Made by a program: the position numbers and the translations under genes. The notes beneath the pieces were generated by a model. It saw nothing but the letters and a program-made list of their open reading frames with translations. It had not been told where the DNA came from and did not search any database. Positions 54,714 through 64,000 of a stretch of 64,000 bases of DNA are shown here, in pieces. Every line of letters starts with the position of its first letter. Position 1 is the stretch's first letter. This DNA comes from Elymus sibiricus. Lineage: Eukaryota > Streptophyta > Magnoliopsida > Poales > Poaceae. The DNA is taken from positions 29,128,781-29,192,780 of the forward strand of contig CM077664.1 in NCBI GenBank assembly GCA_039707655.1, read 5' to 3'.

Positions 54714-55888
54714 CAGTGGCGGATCTAGGATTACATTACGGGGGGTGCCACTAAAAAAAAAAAAATTTGCTGCGCAAAGCTCACAATTGAAGTGTAATGC
54801 AAACATCGCAAATTCACATATTGTAACAACTATGAAAATGTCGAAAACATACATGGTAATTACCTTGTTTGACTACACCAGACTTGCACATGCTTCTTGT
54901 TCTGGAGCAGTCCCCTGTTCTTGAGTGTGCCCTTCAGCAGCCTCTTCTCCTAGAGCATTAAGAGCAGTAGCCACCGGTGATGCCGCCGGTCCTATTTTTT
55001 GCACATTTGCTTCATGCTTCCGAAATAGGGACATTATGGCATTATCTCTCTTCATGTTTCAATAAATCTACATAACAAATGATGAATAATTAGACAATAG
55101 CTTGCTGCTAGGTAAAGCAAATAACTAGTATCATCATTAGTCAGTACAGAGCACCACTTCAAAGGAAATTAAAAAGGAAGATAAGAACTACTCATACTAT
55201 ATGCCAAGCAACATCCACCCAGTTCAGAAGAAAGCATATATGCTAATATCAGAAGTTCAGAACCATATGACTGAAACTCGGGATTACAGGAGAACTGCTT
55301 TCACCTGACAGCGAAACAAGAGCAACCAGTAATATACATACGCATTAACACTAGAGCTAGCTCAATTTACACTAGGACTACTCCGGTTATCAACATAAAG
55401 AGGCGAGAGGCCGAGAGGCTCAGACCTCGAGTCAGAGGCGAGAGCTCCAAGCCTCCAACAGGAAGTGAGGATGACCGCCGACCGCCCGACCGGCCACCCG
55501 CCAGCGGCGCAGCCGCAGCGCCGGTCGACACGCGCCCACGGCCCCACGCCGGTCGCCGTCCCCGCCGCCGCGAATCGGCGAAGCTAGGTTTCGGTCTATG
55601 CCTCACTGTGGTGAATCGATTCGTGCAGCTCGCTCTGTTGTGGCCGTGGCGTTGTAGTGTCCAGCAGTTCCCAAAAGGCCAAAACGTGAACATGGGCCGG
55701 CTGGTGAGCTTTAGGAATGGATGGGCTGCTCACAAATTCGTAGTTTATACCTCAAACAAATACCAATTTAGCATTTTTACACCTCTAATACATATAGAAT
55801 TAGAGTAATTATTACTAGGTAAAAAAAAATCTGTATTTTTGCAGGGGGTGCCATGGCACCCACGGCACCCCCACTGGATCTGCCACTG
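54714..55888. mobile_element. hAT element, non-autonomous, 8-bp TSD
   Basis: The left end CAGTGGCGGATCTAGG and the right end CCACTGGATCTGCCACTG are imperfect inverted repeats. CCTCACGC is duplicated exactly at 54706-54713 and 55889-55896. Eight-base duplications and CA(G/C)TGGCGGA ends mark hAT elements. The minus strand holds a short frame (54873-55055, NAIMSLFRKHEANVQKIG) that may be the first exon of a TTF/hAT-type transposase, the rest being deleted. Confidence 0.9.
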
Positions 55889-55896
55889 CCTCACGC

Positions 55897-57329
55897 ACGC
55901 TAAGATTTGGCTGCCCTGCTCTGCTGTTGTCGGTACCCCGTCGAGGCCACTATCGCCGCCGGTGCCGCTCACTCACTGTCTTCGAAACGCGTAAGCCATA
56001 GCCCCTACATTCTTGCTCGCCATCGTTGGGATTCCGTGAAGGCCGCTCACCCTGCCGGCACTCCCGCTCGCCGTCGCCAGACCTCGTGGACGTCGCACCC
56101 CTTTCGGGTGTTCCCTCGTGGAACTCATGTCAACATGAGCCAGCGCCGCACCAAGTCGACGAACATGTGGACCGTCTGTAGCGCGCTGGGCTGCCTCTGA
56201 TTTGCTTCCACCCAAGCGCATCAATGCCTCTTCAGTCTTATTCACAGTTTCTGTCATCTCCGCAAGGTATGCCATGTCGCCTAATTGAATCATGAGTCAG
56301 ATAGATTATGGTTTAATGAACTGCAGTTCATGGTTGTAGTTTAGTGTATGAATGAGACAGGGTTCTTGGATTCTGAATTTCTTCCATGATGTCTGGACTT
56401 CCGGGACGTTTTTGCCTACCGCGTGCAATGCATGAGTTCATGTCTTTCTTACTTGCAGATGTGAAAGAATTGAAACTTTTTCTGTTTGATGTGTTCTAGA
56501 ACGTATGATTCATCTCACTGAACATGAGAAATATGTACTTCTTAGTGCTTATTTCAAACAATTAGTACATACAACTGATCAGATATAGGGTTGGGCAATT
56601 CAGAGCACACTTGAATATGAGAAATTCATTCACCTTGAAACTCTATTTGTTCTAGGGAAGAGATTGCAAAAGATAGTCATGATAGAATTAACTGGTACAA
56701 GGTTAATGAATGCAAAAGGCACTGTTAGGTCACTGAAAATCCGTGTCAAGCTATATGTCAAACAGGTTTAGATACAACCAACTATATATAATCACTTTTT
56801 TTTTGTGTTACAGTGTTGTGCATACATTTCACCTATGACCTTATAAGTTGACTGCAAGGTTAGTAAGTTTCTGTTTCCTACTTGTACATTATTGATCATT
56901 TTGCATTGGTAGTTTCAGGAAGAATCAGAAGTTGCAGTCACAAAGCCACAGAGCACTGAGGAGATAGTAAGGAAACTGCAAATATGCTTACAGCCTCTTA
57001 CATGAGGATGACCAACTGCTTTCATCGGTGCTAGAATCAAATAGATATTGATCTCCTTTAGTTATTTATTAGGCATAAGTCTTTTCATATCATGTACCAA
57101 CAAAAACAACAAAATAGACGTGAGAACGAATACGAACATAGGGAGAGTCTTCTATTGGCGTAACAGCTATGATTTTTGTTTTTCTTAGAGAGTTTAGAAA
57201 GTTTTTTCTCCCGGAAACTAAACCATGAGCATAGCCTCATAATGCAGCGTCCACCTTTATTTAATATCAACTTTGCCACGCCATTATATGGATATTACAG
57301 ACCCTACTTATTGAAATCAACGGCTCAGA
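55897..57329. other. Non-coding or captured sequence, unidentified
   Basis: GC-rich up to 56200, AT-rich after that. The piece joined to it across the hAT element (54520-54713) is also GC-rich. Intron-like and exon-like textures alternate but no domain is recognisable. ORFs near 55907-56293 are not convincing. Confidence 0.35.
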
Positions 57330-58138
57330 TCTATTATATACTCTTACCTCTCAACTCAAAAGAGGAGTAAGAGAGACCATGTTAAAACTGTTCTTTTTCT
57401 TATCATGCTCCTAATCCTTTTTTCGTCTGGTCAAGTTGCGATGCTTCGGACAAAAGTTTGAATACAAATCACATGACAAATGCCTAGAACACAACTTCTT
57501 CGGTATCATGGTTCTGACTGTACCAGAAAAGGATAAAGAAGGGCAGTCGAACTCCATTGCAAAATTAAGAAAGAAGATCATGCTGTCTCTTTAGTTTGTA
57601 AGTATGGTACCCATATATCCATCGGAAGCATATCTTAGCAACGGGATCATTGGTCCCTCCGATAGTCTGATCTCCCTGCGTATCTATTGCGCTTGCACCT
57701 TTCCGGTACACTAGACGGTAGGCTTCATGAATACCATTGGGAAGGAAATTGCTACAGGAGACTGCCCTTTCCGTGGCCTTGGAATTTGTTACGTAGCTCT
57801 GCTTAATTTTGGGTGTGTATGGTGCCATGGACAATGAAGATACATGCTTGTGTGATACTTGATGTAATTGAAACTGAATTTTACTTCTGAAGTGAAATCT
57901 TAAGACTGTGTAATGCAAAATCACCCGAACGGCATATCAAGTTGGTGTGATTTAGTGGCAATGCACGATATTGTACTGTATAATCACTTCGGCATCGACT
58001 GACCCTATATCAAGTGTCAAACAAAAACTGGCATCTCCTGAATGGACAGATCAGTAGATGCATGAGTGATGTTGGAGTATTTTTGTTATTGCATCACACT
58101 TTATGTGGTTCCGTAGCGTAGCACGGGCATCTTACTAG
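57330..58138 (+). mobile_element. Probable Helitron 3' end; 5' end uncertain
   Basis: A hairpin CCGTAGCGTAGCACGG (58111-58126) is followed by CTAG (58135-58138) and a host T, the classic Helitron 3' end. A candidate start, A/TCTATTATATACTC, is at 57330, giving about 809 bp. Other starts further upstream cannot be excluded. No Rep/helicase is seen. A minus-strand frame at 57565-57924 has no domain. Confidence 0.55.
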
Positions 58139-58477
58139 TTGCTAATAGGATACCAGTGACAGGTGCCTTCCCGCCACTGGTAATCTTTCTACCAGTGGTG
58201 GGCGCTCACCTACACCCGCCACTTGTAACCTTCCCAGACCGAGGGAAACACTGTCGTGGCAGCGATTTTTGCGGTCACGACAGTGTTCTGCTGTTGTGGC
58301 AGTGTTTTTTGTTGTCGTGGCAGCCTATTTTGCTGGCGTGGAAGCCTTTTGCACATGATATCACATTACTTACAATTGCCTTACATTACAAAATTAAAAT
58401 GATGTATCAACATTCATACATGCATCTATATCCTGAAATTGCAATATGTCATAGTATTACATTGATATTCATTATTA
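58139..58477 (+). mobile_element. CACTA-like subterminal segment
   Basis: CCAGTGGTGGGCGCTCACC and repeated GTCGTGGCAGC words (58252, 58314) lie here. The left part matches the style of the 54275 terminus. TTA at 58475-58477 is the target duplication of the Harbinger-type element. Confidence 0.4.
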
Positions 58478-59373
58478 GAGCATCTCTAGCAGATCCTGTA
58501 AAACGCGGTCTGCAAATTTCGTTTAAGGATCCTGTAAAACGAATTCGCGGTATCGCGGAATGCACGACAGAACAGATCCGGTATACGATACTGCATAATT
58601 TAAACCTAAACTTCGTGACACCATATTTCACCGGAGTTCATCACACATTCAAACACACAGACTTAAAAACATAATAGATAAACCGAAATCTAAACTAGTC
58701 TAGGGCTTGACGTTAAGGTAAAACTCGGTCGCAGACCTGTAGAGAGTGTATGCGAGCTCGTACACCTCCTTGGCCGCCTCGAGCTGCGTGGCGGCGCCTT
58801 CTTCTCCGGCCGCAACCGTCTCCTTTGCCTCGTGGAGCTCGATCTCCGCCTCGCGGGGACCCTTAGTGGTGGGCCAAAGCGCCTCCCCGATCTCGTCGAA
58901 CTTGCTCCACGCCTTCCGGCCGCCACTGCGGAAGAGGGCGCCGTGCTCTCTGGCCTGCTTCGAGCGCCATGGCTCAACTGGGGGCGGCTGGAGCTGTCGG
59001 CCTCAGCGTTGTGGTGGGCTCGCTTGTGCGGCGGTGACCCACCGCATCCCCCGCGGCCACCACGCCTGCGACCTCCGCTCGACATGGATCTGCTCAAAAT
59101 GGGTGTCTGCGCGCGAGAAACAGTCGCCGGAGTAGGGGGATTTGGCGCCGGAGCGGGTGGATTTGCGGCGGAGGCAGGTGGGGTAAATACCGGATAGAAA
59201 CCCTAAATCGGCCTCTATCCGGTAAAAATAGAGGCCGAGCCGGCCGCCCGTATATTTTTTACGGGCCGGGCTTTTATTACCGGATCTGCTTGGGCCGAAA
59301 ATTTACCGGATCCTGTAAAACGTCCGGAATTATAAGGGCCGGCGAGGTTTTACAGGATTTGCTAGAGTTGCTC
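58478..59373. mobile_element. PIF/Harbinger-type element, 896 bp, TSD TTA
   Basis: GAGCATCTCTAGCAGATCCTG is inverted to GGATTTGCTAGAGTTGCTC, and CCTGTAAAAC continues the repeat inward. TTA stands at 58475-58477 and 59374-59376. These are features of PIF/Harbinger elements. No DDE transposase is present; a broken ORF lies on the minus strand. Confidence 0.88.
58698..59083 (-). pseudogene. Broken ORF inside the Harbinger-type element
   Basis: The frame starts MSSGGRRRGGRGGCGG (ATG at 59083) and shifts near 58978 by one missing C. Beyond the shift it reads SKQAREHGALFRSGGRKAW, KFDEIGEALWPTTKGP, then a glutamate/alanine-rich helix (AATQLEAAKEVYELAYTLYR), and stops at about 58698. The start is basic and the end helical. 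It may be a captured gene or an accessory ORF; the family is not identified. Confidence 0.5.
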
Positions 59374-59990
59374 TTACAAGCATGCTTTTAACTTAACAAC
59401 GGTGCACCCTCTCTTTCGGTTTTCATGAATTTTTGACAGCCTTGGTTGACTAGTAGTTGCAGGCTGGTTCGGATGTAGGTTGGCTAGTGGTTGTACGCTA
59501 GTTAGGTTAACACAAAGTTTTAACATGTGTTTTTAGTGGGATGATACTAGTATGATTGCTACATCAAGCCAGAGGAGTAGGTGTTTTGTTGTTAATAAGT
59601 ATGTTCTGCTGCAGAATGCTAAAAAATTGGCCAAACGAGGAAGAGCTCACCGAATGGCGTCGAGGATGAGAGCGGCGGTGTCGAGGACGAAGGCGACGGC
59701 GTCGAGGACGAGGGCGGTGATGGTTGGACCGACGGGGGTGATCGCGGCGAGGACGAGGGCGTGGCGACAACAGCTAGGGATTTGGGCATCGGGGAGGGGG
59801 GGGAGAGTGAATCGAGTGGGGATTCGACGAAGTATTTTTTGGTGAGTCCCCTGCTCAACTTACCAATGGTTGATGCCCTAGCCTTCCCGCCACGGGTGCT
59901 TTGCTTTCCAATGGTGGGCGACCTACACGCCCCCCACTGGTAAATATTACAAATGGCGAGTGAATACGGGGGGCACCGCTGGTATAGTTT
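59374..59990 (+). mobile_element. CACTA-like right part, terminus not found
   Basis: Non-coding until 59830, with GA-rich words GTCGAGGACGAGGGCGGTG (59702). Subterminal-like CCAATGGTGGGCGACC and CCCCACTGGTAAATATT are at 59911-59950. The expected CTAGTG end is absent. Confidence 0.35.
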
Positions 59991-61335
59991 TTAGGTTATT
60001 TGTATTTTTCTAAAATGGTTTACTGTTTTAGGTTTAGTGTCAGTGTCCAAATCATTTTGGGGTTGAAGTTACACCATTAGAAGCTTACTGTAAAACTATG
60101 GGGCTTTTGGGTTAATTTGCTATTGTTAGGTCATTAAATGAAATTCTTGCTATTTATTGCAGGTAAATGTATTTTAATTTTAAAAAGGTGCAATTGAACT
60201 CTGAAAAAGATGAAAATTGGCATGGTGTAATCGTATGACCCCAAGAGGGTGTGGTAAAACTTTGAGCCCATTACGAGAAAATTCTGATGCACTTTGCTTA
60301 GAAACTGCAAAGTTCCTGCGGAAAAATCAGAGTTTCGAAGGGGAAGTGTCTGGTTTGAACGGGAACTCAATTATTTTCATCATTTACCCTTGAAACTTTT
60401 TTATATTGAAGATACACCATTGCAAGTTCCTTGTACAAATCATGGACTTTTCTAGGTTAATTTGATATATTCAGGGCATTTAATGCATTTCTAACTAATG
60501 GGCATAAATACTACATGTACATTTAAAAAATTCCAAAAAATTGGTGCAAAAATCTCATTTAAGTTCTTGAGTATGTATTTAGGTCATATATGCAAGAAAC
60601 AGCTACAGGTTCATTATTTGATATGCGGGCATGTGCCTCGAGGCCGTCTTCAGTTTCTAATAATCCTACATAATAGCTTTCTCAAATCTTTCCCAAATTT
60701 AATCACACTAGATGACCCGTCAATTAGCGCAGAGACTAACCGCAGACCGGAAGCTTATCGAACTACTTGAGACTGCAGCTAGGAAGTTAAGCAACATTAT
60801 GGTTAGCACGTCTAACAAATGTTTGTTCTATATAAATCATCCCCAAAGGCCATTAGCATGAATATAACACACACGGGAACGATAAAAATTATCATATGTG
60901 AATGAACGAATGGAAACTATAACATAAGCCAAAAACCAGCCTTTGGGAGGTGGCTTTGTAGGTTGGTTGCCCCACTTTGTAATTACTAGCAGGCGAAGGC
61001 ATATATTAGACCGTCGTTGTCTGTCGTGCATGGTTTAGGTTGGTCAAGATGATACGAAAATTATCATCAATTATTTCTCAGCCTAGATCAGACATTTTAG
61101 TGCACATTAACTTCCAAAAATAGAATGTTAAGTTTTCTATCTTTGCACACTGAAATATTACATTCTTAAAAAGTTGGTCCCAATTCTCTCAACATGCAAA
61201 GTGCCCACCTCGTCCTACTAAGCAATGCATTTAAGTCTTTTCTCTCCCACTAAGCCATGCAAAATCTGCCACAAGTCATGCATTTAACTTATAAATTACA
61301 ATTATTTTTATACTAGTCTATGCATGTAACTGCTA
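59991..61335. other. Non-coding AT-rich stretch
   Basis: No gene, LTR end or terminal repeat is recognised. ORFs up to 90 codons (60498-60770) have no protein features. Confidence 0.5.
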
Positions 61336-62882
61336 CTTGTGAGCTGCGTTGGAATTTTCCCCGAAGAGAAAGGGTGAAGCAATATAGTAGCGGATAAGTA
61401 TTTCCCTCAGTAAAGAACCAAGGTTATCGAACCAATAGGAGAACCACGCAAATACTCCTTAGCAGTACCTGCACACACAAGAGCAAATACTTGCATCCAA
61501 CGCGGGCAAGAGGGTTGCCAATCCCCTTGTACTCCGTAATTGCAAGGATCAAATCTGGTATTGGTAGATAGATAAATTGCAAAGTAAAATAAAAGTAAAT
61601 AAATTGCAGCAAGTTATTTTTGGTTTTAGTAATATGATTAAACTAGGCCGGGGGGGGGGGCATAGTTTTCACTAGAGGCATCTCTCTTATAAAAATAGCA
61701 TATGGTGGGTAGACAAATTACTATTGGGCAATTGATAGAAAAGCACATAGTTATGACGTTATTTATGGCATGATCATGTATATAGGCATTACGACCATGA
61801 CAAGTAGACCGAAACGATTCTGCATACTACTATTACTCCACCAATCGACTGACTCCTGCCTACATCTATGGTATTAAGTTCATGACAAACAGAGTAACGC
61901 TTTAAGCAAGATGACATAATGTAGATAGAATAAAACCAAGCAATATGATTAAACCCCGTCGTTTTACCCTTAGTAGCAACAATTCAAATAAGTGCCTCGC
62001 TAACCCTGCTCTCACTGGGTGAGGACACCGCAAGATTGAACCTACTACTATGCACCACTTTCACTGAAGATCAACAAATCAACTTGGCCAAAAAAAACCC
62101 CATAGATCGGAAAGAATTACATAGCTATAACAATCATACATAATAAAGTTCAGAAAATACTCAATTACTTTCAATGAATAATCTGATCATAAACCCACAA
62201 TTCATCGGATCCCAACAAACACATCGCAAAAGAAGATTACATCGGATCGATCTCCGAAGAGAACATTGTATTGAAGATCAAAGAGAGAGACAAAGCCATC
62301 TAGCTAATCACTATGAATCCGTAGGTCTGTGGTGGACTACTCATACATCATCGGAGGTGCAGCAAGGTTGATGTAGAAGACCTCCGTGATCGATTCCCCC
62401 TCCGGCAAAGTACCGGAAAAGGCCTCCAGATGGAATCGCGGAAGAACAAAGACTTGCGACGGCGGAAAAATTGTTTCGGGTGGCTCTCTGTTGATTTTGG
62501 GATTTATGAGAATTTATAGAAGTGGAATTAGGTCAATCGGAGTTACGTGGGGCCCACAAGCTCAGGTGCCCCCCCCCCCCCCCCCCCCCGGGACGCGCTG
62601 CGTGAGCTTGTGGCTCTCCCATACATCGTCTAGCCTGTTCTCGAAGCTTCTAGGGTCCCTTCTGGTCCAAAAAAAATCACCGTAAAGTTTCATCGTGTTT
62701 GGACTCCGTTTGATAAGGATTTTCTATAAAACCAAAAACAAGCACAAAACAACAACTGACACTCGGCACTAAGTTAATAGGTTAGTCCCCAAAAATGATA
62801 TAAAATTGCATATAAAGTATCCAAGATTGATATAATAATAGCATGAAACAATAAAAATTATAGATACGTCAGAGACATATCA
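61336..62882 (-). repeat. Gypsy-type LTR, minus orientation, solo or truncated
   Basis: On the minus strand it begins TGATATGTCTCTGACGTATC at 62882, like the LTR at 15176. It passes through ACGGAGTCCAAACACGATG and a GC-rich segment with a run of about 21 C on the plus strand (62569-62589), and ends near 61336 in sequence related to ACTGCGTTGGTTTTCCCC-type LTR tails. No internal region flanks it. The far end is estimated and no target duplication was fixed. Confidence 0.65.
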
Positions 62883-63261
62883 GTAACGCTGCCACATCAT
62901 ATATTCATGTTAGTTATCCTTCACTTTTTTGTTCGAAATGACATTTTTAATTGTAATTCAAAAAGTTTTTATTCTATTTTTAGACACTTCCTTTTATTGA
63001 TTTTCAAGCTTATACTTTCTTTTCATTAGATTTAGTTATTTTTGTCAACTACTTGTACATTTTTTTAACAAAGTTACCGCAGTAACGCGCAGGGAGAGAG
63101 TCATCCTCACTAATCAAGTACATATTAAATCCAAGCCATCTTCTACTGCAAAACATTTCTTATTTTTATTTTCTTACTCTTTTTCTCGTTACCATGTGCC
63201 CCTCTCTTTCAAACTGTTTATTACACTACCATCCCGCTGCAACACGCGGGGTATTGTCTAG
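62883..63261 (+). mobile_element. Helitron 3' end fragment
   Basis: A hairpin CCCGCTGCAACACGCGGG (63233-63250) is followed by GTATTGTCTAG and a T. CTAG at 63258-63261 is the 3' terminus. The LTR at 61336-62882 seems to have landed inside this element, so the 5' end would lie before 61336; it was not found. Confidence 0.55.
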
Positions 63262-64000
63262 TTAGTACAAAACCATGTGTGGAGCAAGGTCATTCCTAAT
63301 TAATCTATTCTTTTAATTCATAATCAATCCATTGTGTCGAGAAGAAGCAAGTATGCCAGTTGAGTGATAAATAAGAGCAGTCGTGCAAAATTGTCCTTAA
63401 TGCATGCAGGCTATAGTCACTTAGATATTGGGAACTATTTATTCAATTTCTCAGAAAAAAAAAACTGACGAACTCATTGCAAAATCCTTGTAGACTCCAT
63501 TGAATAATATCTAGCAATGCTCTGCAAAACAATAATAGTTCTTTTTATAGTCAAATAGTGGTGCTCCAATTTCAACAGGTTAAACCATCGTAAAGATTGT
63601 GAAACATAAGGTTGATAGGCTAAAACCCATAAGTTCATCTCCAAACAATGGTTCAATCCTCAATTGAATAATAGAGAACATGACTTTCTTATGCAGACAT
63701 CAAATATCACATATACATGCAGATAACCAGGTAATCACTAATTAGGCATAATAAAGATCACATAATTTGCATAGAAACAAGGTTTAGGACATAGTCCATC
63801 TCAGATATTCTGAACAATAAATATCCTAATCCTACTTCTAGACCAAATTAAATCAGCAATGGCATCATACATTCATATTCATACACCAAATTCATATTCA
63901 ACGCTTAGGGAAAATATTAGACAAAGGAGATACGCTTACCTTGCGATGGTGCAGCCAATGGCGGCTGCTGTTGGGAGCAGTGACGGCCGAGCTACTGAAC
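63262..64000. other. Non-coding end of the window
   Basis: AT-rich with no gene, repeat end or exon that I can support. The last 60 bases become GC-rich and could belong to a feature that continues outside. Confidence 0.5.

Noticed and set aside
57565..57924. A 119-codon minus-strand ORF
   Set aside because: It has ordinary composition but no recognisable domain, and it overlaps a probable Helitron interior.

Overview
The window reads as plant nuclear DNA from the wheat tribe (Triticeae: Triticum, Aegilops or a close relative). The grounds are nested Ty3/gypsy LTR elements with long LTRs of the TGATACGTC type, Stowaway MITEs with TA target duplications, tRNA-headed SINEs, Helitron, hAT, Harbinger and Mutator-type elements, and a low density of genes that use introns. 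No bacterial-type operon, CRISPR array, rRNA or intact tRNA gene was seen. All boundaries were read by eye; no search or alignment program was run.

Layout. From 1 to 16622 there is a nest of retroelements. An old gypsy element (here 'X', 5' end outside the window) contributes 1-607, 10036-10734 and 13583-16622, the last including a full 3' LTR. It is split by an Athila-type element (608-10030, target duplication AGGAG) whose 5' LTR has become a 1.5-kb palindrome, and by a solo LTR (10735-13577, target duplication GGTGG). From 16.6 to 21.7 kb lies non-coding, transposon-rich DNA with a minisatellite. From 21.7 to 23.8 kb there are two orphan copies of a promoter-like module, the second split by a Mutator-like element with a perfect 9-bp target duplication. 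A very young, almost intact chromovirus (26080-31441, minus strand) has two LTRs with no difference that I can see.

Genes. A ferulate-5-hydroxylase-like cytochrome P450 (CYP84A type, two exons, 32113-36566) keeps all its P450 motifs but has two single-base frameshifts in exon 1; its 2.85-kb intron carries a SINE and a foldback element. From about 40 to 54 kb there is a cluster of thionin-like, cysteine-rich secreted proprotein genes and relics. One copy has a complete frame (41276-42263), one is a point-mutated pseudogene (44151-44975), one is only a 3' tail, one exon-1 relic is cut by nested Stowaway MITEs, and one copy (49877-53864) is intact except that a 3.26-kb Helitron sits inside exon 1. 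Recurring upstream modules show that the cluster grew by tandem duplication and was then broken by transposons.

The right end (54.2-64 kb) is again transposon DNA: a CACTA-like 5' end, a hAT element with an 8-bp target duplication, two more Helitron 3' ends, a Harbinger-type element carrying a broken ORF, and a minus-strand gypsy-type LTR. I see no wholly new system. The most unusual items are the palindromic LTR, the Helitron that splits an otherwise intact defence-peptide gene, the near-intact chromovirus, and the shifted splice acceptors of the only complete thionin-like copy.
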